Positions 42,364 to 51,479 of a stretch of DNA of 64,000 bases are shown piece by piece. A program made the position numbers and the translations under genes. Origin of the DNA: Streptomyces sp. BHT-5-2 (GTDB taxonomy: Bacteria; Actinomycetota; Actinomycetes; Streptomycetales; Streptomycetaceae); the NCBI RefSeq assembly GCF_019774615.1, contig NZ_CP081496.1, forward strand, positions 3,906,001 through 3,970,000, in the 5' to 3' direction. The notes beneath the pieces are model-generated. The model saw only the letters and a list, made by a program, of their open reading frames with translations. It searched no databases and had not been told where the DNA came from. Each line of letters starts with the position of its first letter. The first letter of the stretch is position 1.

Positions 42364-44445
42364 TCAGTCCTTCTCGGCAGTGGCGATCCGGCCGGCGTAG
42401 CGCTGCGTCCAAGTGATGTCGGTGCCGACGGTGACGATCACGTCGTAGTAGCCCTCCTGGGTCGGCCACATGACGACCTTCCTCTCGCCGTGGGCCACCG
42501 TGACCTTCTGCGTACCGCCGAGGTAGTCCTTGGCGGTAAGGCTGTAGTCCATCGGCTTGGTGCCGTCGTTGTGCAGCGTGAGCTTCACCTGAGCCTCGCG
42601 CTTGGTGCCCTCGCCCATCAGCAGGTCGACCTCGACGCGTGCAAGGCCGGCGTCCCTCTTTCCGGCGGGCGCGACCTGGCCGGCGAAAGACCGCACAAAG
42701 CCGTCGTTGGAGTAGATCGAGAACGCGTACTTGCCCTCGGTGGCCTTGGTGTCCCAGGTGTACTCACGCGGCTTGCGCACGGTGACGGTGAACGGCGTGT
42801 TGGAGAACGCCCGGTACTTGTCGGGGAAGACCTGGAAGCTCATGGCCTTGCCCGTCGGGCCGCCGGTCAGGGTCATCCTGGCGGTGACCGTGCCCGACGC
42901 GCTGTCCTCCGAGATCGTCGCGTGCGGATGGAAGCTCAGCGGGCGCGCTTTCATGTGGTCGGCCGCGATCGGCACCGACCGCTCGGCGAGTGGGTCCGGC
43001 AAGGCGGCGGGCCCCGGTTGCGGGTGGGCGAAGTCGAGGGCACTGGTCAGGTCGCCCGCGATCGAGCGCCGCCAGTCGCTGATGTTGGGGCAACGGAACG
43101 GCTTGCCGAGGTGGGTCGCCCAGGTCTCGAGGAACTTGATCGTCGAAGTGTGGTCGAAGACTTCCGAGACCACGTACCCGCCGCGGGTCCACGGAGACAC
43201 CAGCAGCATCGGCACCCGGGGGCCAAAGCCGAGTGGGTAGTCGCCGGCGTACTCGCGCGACGTGCCCGGCTCAGGCCACGGCGGCAGCACGTGGTCGAAC
43301 TTCCCGTCGTTCTCGTCGTAGTTGAGGATGAAGAGGGTGTGGTTCCAGATGTCGGGGTTGCTCTGGAGGATGTCGAGCACCTTCTTGACGTAGCGCTCGC
43401 CGTGCAGGCTGTCCGCGTCCGGGTGCTCGGACCAGCCGTACGGCGCCACGATCCAGGAGACTGCCGGCAGCGGGTGTTCCGCGTCCGGCCGGCAGGCGTC
43501 ATGAAAGCTCTTGAGAACGGCGTCGAGGTTGTCGTCGGAGTCGTCGTTCGGCGAGGTCATGCCGGAGTAGTACGTGGCGTTGCCGCGCCAGATCAGCCCG
43601 GTGCCGGGGCGCAGCTTCGGGTCGTCGGCGCTCAGCCCCTCCGGGTCGAACCCTTTGAAGTACTTCAGCTCGTTGTCGCCGTAGTCGCCGACCCAGCTGC
43701 TGAGGTAACCCTGTCGCCCGTTGCCGCTGTTGTCGGAGTAGAGCCGCCAGTCGATGCCGACCTGCTGGAGCTGCTCGGCCACCGTGATCCAGGGGCGGGA
43801 GTAGTTGGACTCGTCGGTGTTGCCCGTCTCGGTGTTGGCCGTACCGCTCCACAGGTACTTGCGGTTGGGGTCGGTCGGCCCGAACTCGGAGCAGAAGTTC
43901 TGGTCGGCGATGGTGTACTGGGCGGCGAGCGAACGGTAGAAGCCCATGTAGGCGTCGCTGTGGTGGTTCATGCAGCTCGCGCCGTTGTGCTGCACCCACC
44001 GGTCCCACTTGCGATGGTCGACGTCGCCCCAGGCTCCGTGGTCGTTGCCCCAGGCTCCGTCGTCGATCTGCGGGGTGACGATGTTGCCGCTGCCGTCCTT
44101 CTGTTGGAAGACAGTGGTGCCGTCCTGGAACCGCAGCGCCTGCTTGTCGTTGAAGCCGCGCACGCCGGGGAAGGTGCCGAAGTAGTGGTCGAAGGACCTG
44201 TTCTCCTGCATCAGGATCACGACGTGCTTCAGGTCGGACATGTTGCGCCGGTAGCCCCTCGGCGGGACCTGACCGGGCTCCGGGGCGGCGTACGCATCGC
44301 CCGTCCCGGCGGTCCCGCCGATCACCAGCGTTCCGGCGGCGACCCCCGCGCCCTGAAGGAAGCGACGGCGGGTGGCTCCGGTCGCCGTCTCGGGGCTGTC
44401 GCCGAACTCGGGCTCGGGCGTCGGGGTGATCAGATCGGGGGCCAT
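42364..44445 (-). CDS. Tat-exported phosphocholine-type phospholipase C
   Basis: GAGGAG precedes ATG 44445. The 693-residue precursor starts with a twin-arginine signal (ATRRRFLQGAGVAAG). A phosphoesterase domain follows (HVVILMQENRSFDHYFGT; metal ligands in ILNYDENDGKFDHV). Two C-terminal domains of the phospholipase C family (from about residue 490) complete it. It would hydrolyse phosphatidylcholine or sphingomyelin outside the cell, releasing a phosphorylated headgroup. It is monocistronic. The Tat route matches folded metalloenzymes. Confidence 0.88.
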   Translation of the reverse strand: MAPDLITPTPEPEFGDSPETATGATRRRFLQGAGVAAGTLVIGGTAGTGDAYAAPEPGQVPPRGYRRNMSDLKHVVILMQENRSFDHYFGTFPGVRGFNDKQALRFQDGTTVFQQKDGSGNIVTPQIDDGAWGNDHGAWGDVDHRKWDRWVQHNGASCMNHHSDAYMGFYRSLAAQYTIADQNFCSEFGPTDPNRKYLWSGTANTETGNTDESNYSRPWITVAEQLQQVGIDWRLYSDNSGNGRQGYLSSWVGDYGDNELKYFKGFDPEGLSADDPKLRPGTGLIWRGNATYYSGMTSPNDDSDDNLDAVLKSFHDACRPDAEHPLPAVSWIVAPYGWSEHPDADSLHGERYVKKVLDILQSNPDIWNHTLFILNYDENDGKFDHVLPPWPEPGTSREYAGDYPLGFGPRVPMLLVSPWTRGGYVVSEVFDHTSTIKFLETWATHLGKPFRCPNISDWRRSIAGDLTSALDFAHPQPGPAALPDPLAERSVPIAADHMKARPLSFHPHATISEDSASGTVTARMTLTGGPTGKAMSFQVFPDKYRAFSNTPFTVTVRKPREYTWDTKATEGKYAFSIYSNDGFVRSFAGQVAPAGKRDAGLARVEVDLLMGEGTKREAQVKLTLHNDGTKPMDYSLTAKDYLGGTQKVTVAHGERKVVMWPTQEGYYDVIVTVGTDITWTQRYAGRIATAEKD

Positions 44446-44651
44446 GAAAGCTCCTCGCAAGGGCGTGGACACTCGGGGGCGGATACCGCAGCCGGTATCG
44501 AAGCGAGTGGAAACCAACGCTGTGTGAACTCCGCCCGAGCGGTGGTCAGCCGGACGTCGACCGCAATGGGCGTCGCAGTCTGCGGCCTTGGTGGTTCGTC
44601 TGCGCGGAGGGCGTCGGCGGCCCTGTCGGACCGCCTTGTCGGCAGGTGCGG

Positions 44652-45368
44652 CTATGCGCCGTCCAGTTGGTTTCTCAGCCAGCGTTCGACACCCGCCACG
44701 TGTACGGACGCCGCGGCGGCCGCCGAGTCGGGATCGCGGTCGACCAGGGCTTCGTAGATCCGCGTGTGTTCGATGTGGGTCCGTTCAAAAGCGCCCTCCT
44801 CTTCGTAGCCGCGCCACACCCGCGTGCGAAACGTCTGTGACGAGAGCCCTTCGAGGATCGCCGCCATGGACTCGTTGCCCGAGGCCCTCCCGATCGCGCG
44901 GTGGAAGGCGACGTCGTGCGCGAGGATCTCCTCCGGATCGGCGCTCGCCCGCATCGCCGCAAGGTGCTGCGCCACCTCGGCCAGGCGCTCCGCACCGATG
45001 CGCGCGGCGGCGAGGGCCGTCGCGGTGGACTCCAACACCCGGCGCACTTGCAGGAGTTCGAGCATTCGCGGGCCCGGCGAGAGGTCCGCGACGGCGCCGA
45101 AGGTCCCCAGGAGGTTGCCCGCCTCGAGCTGGGTCACGTAGATCCCCGAACCGTGTCGGGCCTCCAGTACGCCCATGGTGGTCAGCGCACGGACCGCCTC
45201 ACGCATCGAGTTGCGGGAGATCCCGAGGCGGGTCGCGAACTCGCGTTCCGTGGGCAGGCGCTGCCCCGGCGCCAGCCGTCCCTCCCCGATCATCGACTTG
45301 ATCTGGTCGATGGCGCGCTGCGTCACCGTTCCCTTCGGCTCCTCCGCCTGCTCCGCGCGCGTCGTCAC
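44652..45368 (-). CDS. FadR-type GntR regulator of the fucose cluster
   Basis: I chose GTG 45368, preceded by GGGAGG. The 238-residue protein has the GntR HTH (LPTEREFATRLGISRNSMREA, LEARHGSGIYV). The all-helical FCD effector domain follows, with metal-binding His residues (HDVAFHRAI, HIEHTRIYEAL). It is divergent from the sugar ABC operon. TGGTCGGACCA, a match to FadR-subfamily TGGT..ACCA operators, lies at 45411-45421. It should sense a sugar acid such as L-fuconate or its keto product. Confidence 0.86.
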   Translation of the reverse strand: MTTRAEQAEEPKGTVTQRAIDQIKSMIGEGRLAPGQRLPTEREFATRLGISRNSMREAVRALTTMGVLEARHGSGIYVTQLEAGNLLGTFGAVADLSPGPRMLELLQVRRVLESTATALAAARIGAERLAEVAQHLAAMRASADPEEILAHDVAFHRAIGRASGNESMAAILEGLSSQTFRTRVWRGYEEEGAFERTHIEHTRIYEALVDRDPDSAAAAASVHVAGVERWLRNQLDGA

Positions 45369-45410
45369 TTCCGCCTCCCAGGTTCGCTGCGCGGAGTCTA
45401 GTTCCGCAAT

Positions 45411-45421
45411 TGGTCGGACCA
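45411..45421. promoter_or_regulatory. GntR/FadR-type operator
   Basis: TGGTCGGACCA matches the FadR-subfamily TGGTNNNACCA palindrome and lies between the regulator gene and the divergent sugar operon. A second partial copy, TGGTCCGA, occurs about 50 bases further toward the operon (around 45474). Confidence 0.65.
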
Positions 45422-45583
45422 CTACGGCTTTTTCTGGCGAGAAAACCGATGAGGGCCCATTGACACGGCTGAATGGTCCGATGAATAGTCGTGCCGACCG
45501 GTGAAGCAACCCGGCCGTCCACCTCCTTGGCGTCCCGCAACCCCCATGACTCAGTGCACCGCCATCGGTGAGGAGCTGCAGCT

Positions 45584-46642
45584 ATGGCCGGCAAGACCCC
45601 GAGATTCTCCTCGCGGACAGCCCGCGCGGCGGCTGCGGCAGCCTGTGCCGCTCTCGCTCTGGCAGGGTGCGGAAGCACCAGAGACGCCGCCGGCGGCAAA
45701 GGAGGCGGCGAGGGCAAGGTCGGCGTCGTGCTGCCCCTGCTCACATCGCCGTTCTGGCAGTCGTACAACGACTATGTGCCGAAGATGGCGACGTCGGAGG
45801 GCGTGGACGCCCTGAAGGCGGTGAACTCCAACAGCGACCCGTCCCAGCAGATCACCGACATCGACAACCAGCTCAACCAGGACGTCAAGGGTCTCGTGGT
45901 GGCCCCACTGGACAGTGCCGCGATCGCCGCGGGCCTGGACCAGGCCGAGCGCAGGGGTGTCCCGGTGGTCGCCGTGGACGTCGCTCCGGAAAAGGGCAGG
46001 GTCGCCATGGTCGTACGGGCGGACAACAAGGCGTACGGCCAGAGGGCCTGCGAGTACCTGGGAAAGGCGGTCACGTCGGGCAAGGTGGTGCAGGTCATGG
46101 GCGACCTCGCCGCGGTCAACGGGCGTGAGCGCTCCGAGGCGTTCCGGACCTGTGTCCGGAGGAACCACCCCGGCCTGAAGGTCCTGGAGATTCCCGCGAA
46201 GTGGGAGTCCGACGCGGCGGCCGCCAAGCTCGACACGCTCCTGAACGCCAACCCCGACATCAAGGGCATCTACCTCCAGGCCGGCGGCGTCTACCTGGCG
46301 CCCACCCTACGGACCCTCAAGTCCAAGGGGATGCTGAAGAAGACGGGTGAGGAGGGGCACATCACGATCGTCTCCAACGACGGCATCCCGCAGGAGTTCG
46401 ACGCCATCCGCAAGGGCCGGATCGACGCCACCGTCTCCCAGCCGGCGGACTCGTACGCCAAGTACGCCATGTACTACATCAAGGCCGCCATGAAGGGGAG
46501 GACGTTCGAGCCCGGCCCGACGGACCACGACTCGACCATCGTCAGGCTGCCCAACGGCCTGCTCGAAGACCAACTGCCGGCGCCCCTGGTCACCAAGGCG
46601 AACGTCGACGACCCCAAGCTGTGGGGAAACACGGTCAAGTGA
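45584..46642 (+). CDS. Sugar ABC transporter substrate-binding lipoprotein (RbsB-like)
   Basis: The 352-residue protein has a lipoprotein signal (CAALALAGCGST). A periplasmic-binding-protein type I fold follows (VGVVLPLLTSPFWQSYNDYV, GLVVAPLDSAAIAAGLDQA, TIVSNDGIPQEFDAI). GAGGAG lies upstream of the ATG. It would capture a monosaccharide outside the membrane. It is the first gene of the fucose-type operon; the next gene overlaps its stop. Confidence 0.87.
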   Translation: MAGKTPRFSSRTARAAAAAACAALALAGCGSTRDAAGGKGGGEGKVGVVLPLLTSPFWQSYNDYVPKMATSEGVDALKAVNSNSDPSQQITDIDNQLNQDVKGLVVAPLDSAAIAAGLDQAERRGVPVVAVDVAPEKGRVAMVVRADNKAYGQRACEYLGKAVTSGKVVQVMGDLAAVNGRERSEAFRTCVRRNHPGLKVLEIPAKWESDAAAAKLDTLLNANPDIKGIYLQAGGVYLAPTLRTLKSKGMLKKTGEEGHITIVSNDGIPQEFDAIRKGRIDATVSQPADSYAKYAMYYIKAAMKGRTFEPGPTDHDSTIVRLPNGLLEDQLPAPLVTKANVDDPKLWGNTVK

Positions 46643-48177
46643 GTGCCGTCGACGCCATGACCCGCCCGCTGGTCGTCGCCGAGGGCATCGTCAAGCGCTA
46701 CGGGCCCACCGTGGCGCTGCGCGACGGCCGGCTGACCGTCGTGCCCGGCGAGTCCCACGCCCTGGCCGGCCGCAACGGTGCGGGAAAATCCACTCTGGTC
46801 TCGATCCTCACCGGGCTTCAGGCTCCCGACGCGGGAACGGTGACCTTCGACGGGGAAGCTGCGCCGCCGCTCGCCGACCGCGATGCCTGGCGCCGCAGGG
46901 TCGCCTGTGTCTACCAGAAGCCCACCGTCGTCCCCGGCCTCACGGTCGCCGAGAACCTCTTCGTCAACCGGCAGCCCACCGGCCGGGGAGGCTTCATCAG
47001 CTGGCGCCGCATGCGGGCGCAGGCCGCCGAACTCCTCGACGCCTGGGGCGTAGGCGTTGCGCCCGATGCCATCACCGCGGAGCTGAAGGTCGAGGACCGC
47101 CAACTCGTGGAGATTGCCAGGGCGTTGAGCTTCGGTGCCCGCTTCATCATCCTCGACGAACCCACCGCGCAGCTCGACAACAGGGAGATCGGACGGCTCT
47201 TCGACCGGATGCGCAGCCTGCAGGAGTCCGGTGTGACCTTCCTGTTCATCTCGCACCATCTGCAGGAGGTGTACGAGGTCTGCCAGACGGTGACCGTGCT
47301 GCGCGACGCGGGCTGGATCACCACCGCGCCGGTGGCGGAGCTGCCGCGCAGCGCCCTCGTCGAGGCCATGGCGGGCGAGGTGGTGGCAGGTGGTACGGCG
47401 GCGGCGAGCGGTGGTGCCGTCGCCCTCCCCACGACGCCCGCCGACACGCCCACACGTCTCGACGTACGCGGACTCACCGGCGCCGGCGGCGTGTTCGAGG
47501 ACGTGGACCTGTCCGTCCGCCGCGGTGAGGCGGTCGGCCTGGCGGGATCCAGCGGCAGCGGCAAGACCGAGCTGGCCGAGAGCCTCGCCGGGCTGCACAC
47601 CCCGACCGCGGGGCAGGCGGAACTGGACGGCGCACGGCTGCCGTTCGGCGACGTCTCCGCCGCGTTGCGAGCAGGTGTGGGCTGTGTCCCCCGGGACCGG
47701 CACGAACAAGGGCTGGTGTCCGGGATGACCATCGCCGACAACACCACCATGAGCGTCCTCGACCGGCTCGGCCGATACGGCCTGGTGAGCCCCGTTGCCA
47801 AGCGTTCCTTGGCCAGGGGCCTCATCCAGCGTCTGAACATCCACGCCGAAGGTCCCGAGCAGCCGGTTTCCGACCTGTCCGGCGGCAACGCGCAGAAGGT
47901 CGTCATGGCCCGCGCCCTGGCCCGCGATCCCCGCCTCCTGGTCCTGATCAACCCGACCGCCGGGGTGGACGTGAAGTCCAAGGAGTCACTGCTCGCCCGG
48001 GTCGACAGTGCCCGCGAGGACGGGACCGCGGTGCTCGTCGTCTCGGACGAGCTCGACGACCTGCGGCGCTGCGACCGCGTCCTGGTGCTGTTCCACGGCC
48101 GCGTCGTCGCCGAGCACCCGGCCGGCTGGACCGACCACGAGCTGATCGCCTCGATCGAAGGAGTCGACCGTGGCTGA
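46639..48177 (+). CDS. Sugar ABC transporter ATPase with duplicated cassettes (RbsA-like)
   Basis: GTG 46639 overlaps the upstream TGA by three bases, so translation is coupled. Both ATPase halves are present. The first has Walker A GRNGAGKST, signature-like LKVEDRQLVEIA and Walker B FIILDEPTAQLD. The second has Walker A GSSGSGKTEL, signature LSGGNAQKV and the degenerate Walker B LLVLINPTAGVD. This is the layout of RbsA/MglA-type sugar importers. Confidence 0.88.
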   Translation: MSAVDAMTRPLVVAEGIVKRYGPTVALRDGRLTVVPGESHALAGRNGAGKSTLVSILTGLQAPDAGTVTFDGEAAPPLADRDAWRRRVACVYQKPTVVPGLTVAENLFVNRQPTGRGGFISWRRMRAQAAELLDAWGVGVAPDAITAELKVEDRQLVEIARALSFGARFIILDEPTAQLDNREIGRLFDRMRSLQESGVTFLFISHHLQEVYEVCQTVTVLRDAGWITTAPVAELPRSALVEAMAGEVVAGGTAAASGGAVALPTTPADTPTRLDVRGLTGAGGVFEDVDLSVRRGEAVGLAGSSGSGKTELAESLAGLHTPTAGQAELDGARLPFGDVSAALRAGVGCVPRDRHEQGLVSGMTIADNTTMSVLDRLGRYGLVSPVAKRSLARGLIQRLNIHAEGPEQPVSDLSGGNAQKVVMARALARDPRLLVLINPTAGVDVKSKESLLARVDSAREDGTAVLVVSDELDDLRRCDRVLVLFHGRVVAEHPAGWTDHELIASIEGVDRG

Positions 48178-49210
48178 CGCCAAGGCCCCGACCGTACGGG
48201 ACGCCCCCGCCGCCACGCCCACGGCCACCGCACCGGGCGCACCCACCCATGTGCTGTTGCGCCGAGCGCGCGAGTTGGCCCTCGTGCCCGCGCTCCTCGC
48301 CCTGCTGGTCATCGGCTCGGTGGTCAACGACTCCTTCCTCACCGAACGCAATCTCGTCTCCGTCCTCGGCGCCTCGGCCGCGCTCGCCATGGTGGTGCTC
48401 GCCGAGTCCCTCGTGCTGATCACCGGGAAGTTCGATCTGTCCCTCGAATCGGTCGTCGGCATCGCGCCCGCGCTCGGGGCGCTGCTCGTGCTTCCCGCGG
48501 CCGACGCCGGTTTCGGCACCGAATGGCCCGTCGCCACGGGACTGTTGGCGAGCGTGGTGGCCGGTGCGGTGGTCGGGGCGCTCAACGGGGTCCTGGTGGT
48601 GAAGTTCAAGCTCAACGCGTTCATCGTCACGCTCGCCATGCTGATCATCCTGCGCGGCGTGCTGGTCGGCGCGACCGAGGGCAAGACCCTCTTCGGGATG
48701 CCGGACGCCTTCTTCGCTCTGGCGACCGCTACTTTCCTCTCCGTCCCGATGTCGGTATGGGTGGCGGTGGCCGCTTTCGGGGGCGCCGGTCTGGTGCTCA
48801 GGTACCACCGCTGGGGACGGGCGTTGTACGCGATCGGCGGCAACCCGGAGGCGGCCCGCGCCGCCGGCATCCGCGTCGAGCGGGTGATGCTGGGAGTCTT
48901 CGCCGTCGCCGGTGTTCTCGCGGCGATCGGCGGTCTGATGCAGACCGGCTACGTCGGCGCCATCAACGCCAACCAGGGCCAGAACATGATCTTCACGGTG
49001 TTCGCGGCCGCGGTCATCGGCGGTATCGGCCTGGACGGCGGCAAAGGAACCATGTCCGGTGCCTTCACCGGAGTCCTGCTGCTCGGCGTCGTACAGAATC
49101 TGCTGACCCTCGCGCAGGTGCCGTCCTTCTGGATCCAGGCGATCTACGGCGGCATCATCCTCGTCGCCCTGATGATCGCCCGCGTCACCACCGGCCGCGC
49201 ACAGGACTGA
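48170..49210 (+). CDS. Sugar ABC transporter permease (RbsC-like)
   Basis: GTG 48170 overlaps the ATPase gene by 8 bases. The 346-residue protein has about ten membrane segments and the RbsC/MglC pattern (LITGKFDLSLESVVGI, LYAIGGNPEAARAAGI, GGIGLDGGKGTMSGAFTG). As the only permease it should act as a homodimer with the double ATPase. It completes the importer that feeds the fucose pathway downstream. Confidence 0.88.
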   Translation: MADAKAPTVRDAPAATPTATAPGAPTHVLLRRARELALVPALLALLVIGSVVNDSFLTERNLVSVLGASAALAMVVLAESLVLITGKFDLSLESVVGIAPALGALLVLPAADAGFGTEWPVATGLLASVVAGAVVGALNGVLVVKFKLNAFIVTLAMLIILRGVLVGATEGKTLFGMPDAFFALATATFLSVPMSVWVAVAAFGGAGLVLRYHRWGRALYAIGGNPEAARAAGIRVERVMLGVFAVAGVLAAIGGLMQTGYVGAINANQGQNMIFTVFAAAVIGGIGLDGGKGTMSGAFTGVLLLGVVQNLLTLAQVPSFWIQAIYGGIILVALMIARVTTGRAQD

Positions 49211-49297
49211 ACCCGACCGCACTCACCGGCTTGCCGGGTCCGCGTCGGCGAGGCCCCCTGCCCGCGCACCACCCGCGCGCCCAAACAAGGAGGACCC

Positions 49298-49339
49298 ATG
49301 AAAGCGGCCCTATCAGTGGACCAGGCCCCGTGCCCGTGA
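49298..49339 (+). CDS. Putative 13-residue leader ORF coupled to the dehydratase
   Basis: AAGGAGG lies right before ATG 49298. The ORF encodes MKAALSVDQAPCP, and its TGA (49337-49339) overlaps GTG 49336 of the dehydratase in the arrangement GTGA. The dehydratase itself has no strong ribosome binding site, so ribosomes probably arrive through this short ORF. It may instead be the stump of a deleted gene (MKAA is a frequent dehydrogenase start). Confidence 0.55.
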   Translation: MKAALSVDQAPCP

Positions 49340-50700
49340 CTGCCGGCTCCCCCGCAGCGGTGCCCCCGGACTTTCCGCGGATCACCGCCGTGGACACCTA
49401 CGACATCCGCTTTCCCACCTCGCGCGAGCTCCACGGCTCCGACGCGATGAACCCCGACCCCGACTACTCCGCCGCCTATCTGGTGCTGCGCACCGACGCC
49501 GAAGACGGCACCGAAGGGCACGGCTTCACCTTCACCATCGGGCGGGGCAACGACGTCCAGGTCGCCGCCATCGAGGCGCTGAGACCCTACCTGGTCGGCC
49601 GGCCGGTCGACGCACTGTGCGCGGACCCCGGCTCGGTGAGCCGTGACCTCACCGGTGACAGCCAACTGCGCTGGCTGGGGCCGGAAAAGGGCGTCATACA
49701 CATGGCGACAGGCGCGGTGGTGAACGCCGTATGGGACCTCGCCGCCAAGCGGGCCCGCAAGCCACTGTGGCAACTGCTCGCCGACGCCGAGCCCGAGTGG
49801 CTCGCCGGTCAGATCGACTACCGCTACATCGCCGACGTGCTGCCCCCCGCCGAAGCCCTCGAACTTCTCGAACGCGGCCGCGAGGGTGCCCCGCATCGCG
49901 CGGCGCGCCTGCACGCGACCGGCTATCCCGGCTACACCACATCCCCAGGCTGGCTCGGCTACTCGGACGAGAAGCTCACCCGCCTCGCCCGCCAGGCAGT
50001 CGCGGACGGCTTCCGGCAGATCAAGCTGAAGGTGGGCGCCGACCTCAACGAGGACATACGCCGCTGCCGGGTCGCCCGCGCAGCCGTCGGCCCCGACATC
50101 CGCATCGCAGTCGACGCCAATCAACGCTGGAACGTCGACGAGGCCGTCGAATGGACCCGGGCCCTGGCCGAGTTCGCCCCGTACTGGATCGAGGAGCCCA
50201 CCAGCCCGGACGACATCCTCGGCCATGCGGCGATACGCAAGGCCGTGACCCCGGTGAAGGTCGCCACCGGCGAGCATGTGCAGAACCGCATCGTCTTCAA
50301 ACAACTACTCCAGGCCGGCGCGATCGATGTGCTCCAGCTCGACGCCGCCCGCGTCGGCGGCGTGAACGAGAACCTCGCCATCCTGCTGCTCGCCGCCAAG
50401 TACGGGGTGCCGGTCTGCCCGCACGCCGGCGGAGTCGGACTGTGCGAACTCGTCCAGCATCTCTCGATGTTCGACTACGTCGCGCTGTCGGGGACGACCG
50501 AGGACCGCGTCATCGAGTACGTCGACCATCTGCACCAGCACTTCGTCGACCCGGTCCGCATCGAGCACGGGTGCTACGCCGTCCCGACCGCGCCCGGGTT
50601 CTCGGCACAGATGAGGCAGGAGTCCATCGACGCCTACCGCCACCCCGACGGCACGTTCTGGGCGGCCGACGGCGCCGCCGACAAGGAGGCAGAAGCATGA
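49336..50700 (+). CDS. L-fuconate dehydratase (enolase superfamily)
   Basis: I chose GTG 49336; GTG 49330 is also in frame. The ~454-residue protein has L-fuconate-dehydratase blocks: ITAVDTYDIRFPTSRELHGS, catalytic KLKVG (Lys), metal ligands in AVDANQRW and EEPTSPDDI, ATGEHVQNR, and the catalytic His in CPHAGGVGL. It dehydrates L-fuconate to 2-keto-3-deoxy-L-fuconate. Related D-galactonate or rhamnonate dehydratases are less likely given the signature and neighbours. Confidence 0.87.
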   Translation: MTAGSPAAVPPDFPRITAVDTYDIRFPTSRELHGSDAMNPDPDYSAAYLVLRTDAEDGTEGHGFTFTIGRGNDVQVAAIEALRPYLVGRPVDALCADPGSVSRDLTGDSQLRWLGPEKGVIHMATGAVVNAVWDLAAKRARKPLWQLLADAEPEWLAGQIDYRYIADVLPPAEALELLERGREGAPHRAARLHATGYPGYTTSPGWLGYSDEKLTRLARQAVADGFRQIKLKVGADLNEDIRRCRVARAAVGPDIRIAVDANQRWNVDEAVEWTRALAEFAPYWIEEPTSPDDILGHAAIRKAVTPVKVATGEHVQNRIVFKQLLQAGAIDVLQLDAARVGGVNENLAILLLAAKYGVPVCPHAGGVGLCELVQHLSMFDYVALSGTTEDRVIEYVDHLHQHFVDPVRIEHGCYAVPTAPGFSAQMRQESIDAYRHPDGTFWAADGAADKEAEA

Positions 50701-51479
50701 GTACACGCACCGTGACCGGCCACGACGGAGAACTGCACGGCCGGACGGCCATCGTCACCGGCGGCGGCTCCGGCATCGGTCTGACCACGGCCCGGCTCCT
50801 GGCCGCTCGCGGCGCCGCAGTGGCGGTCCTCGACCTCGATCCGGCTGCCGCGACCGCTCCGCTGCGCGGCTACACCGCGGATGTGGCGGACGACGCCGCC
50901 GTCATCACGGCGGTGGCGGAAGCCGCCGACGACCTGGGCGGCATCGACATCCTGGTGAACAACGCCGGGATCGGCGCCACCGGCACGGTCGAGGACAACG
51001 ACGACGCGGAGTGGGAGCGGGTGCTGGGCGTCAACGTCCTCGGCATGGTGCGCACCACCCGCGCCGCGCTGCCCCACCTTCGGGAATCGGCGCACGCCTC
51101 GATCGTCAACACCTGCTCCATCGCCGCAACGGCCGGGCTGCCGCAGCGCGCGCTGTACAGCGCGAGCAAGGGCGCGGTCCGGTCGCTGACGCTGGCGATG
51201 GCAGCCGACCATCTCCGCGAAGGGATCCGCGTCAACTGCGTCAACCCCGGGACGGTGGACACCCCTTGGGTGGGGCGGCTGTTGGAGCAGGCCACCGATC
51301 CCGCCGCCGAGCGCGCCGCGCTGGCCGCGCGCCAGCCGATGGGCCGTCTGGTCACCGCCGACGAGGTGGCAGCCGCCATCGCCTATCTGGCCGGGCCCGG
51401 CGCGGCCTCGGTGACCGGCACCGCCCTGGCCGTGGACGGCGGCATGCAGGGCCTGCGACTGCGTCCGGTGGATCGTTGA
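50697..51479 (+). CDS. SDR, probable 2-keto-3-deoxy-L-fuconate dehydrogenase
   Basis: ATG 50697 overlaps the upstream stop (ATGA). The 260-residue SDR has VTGGGSGIGLTTA, NNAGIG, the catalytic Ser in NTCSIAATAG and YSASK (Tyr/Lys), plus TGTALAVDGG near the end. In the nonphosphorylative L-fucose pathway the SDR next to fuconate dehydratase oxidises 2-keto-3-deoxy-L-fuconate. L-fucose dehydrogenase is the alternative role, but an aldo-keto reductase follows for that step. Confidence 0.82.
   Translation: MSTRTVTGHDGELHGRTAIVTGGGSGIGLTTARLLAARGAAVAVLDLDPAAATAPLRGYTADVADDAAVITAVAEAADDLGGIDILVNNAGIGATGTVEDNDDAEWERVLGVNVLGMVRTTRAALPHLRESAHASIVNTCSIAATAGLPQRALYSASKGAVRSLTLAMAADHLREGIRVNCVNPGTVDTPWVGRLLEQATDPAAERAALAARQPMGRLVTADEVAAAIAYLAGPGAASVTGTALAVDGGMQGLRLRPVDR

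Noticed and set aside
42490..44757. 755-codon frame antisense to the phospholipase
   Set aside because: Val/Gly/Arg-rich with no motifs; the Tat-exported phospholipase on the other strand is unmistakable.
49298..49339. Start of a zinc-type alcohol dehydrogenase (MKAAL...)
   Set aside because: The frame stops after 13 codons and nothing like a dehydrogenase follows in any frame. I treat it as a leader ORF.
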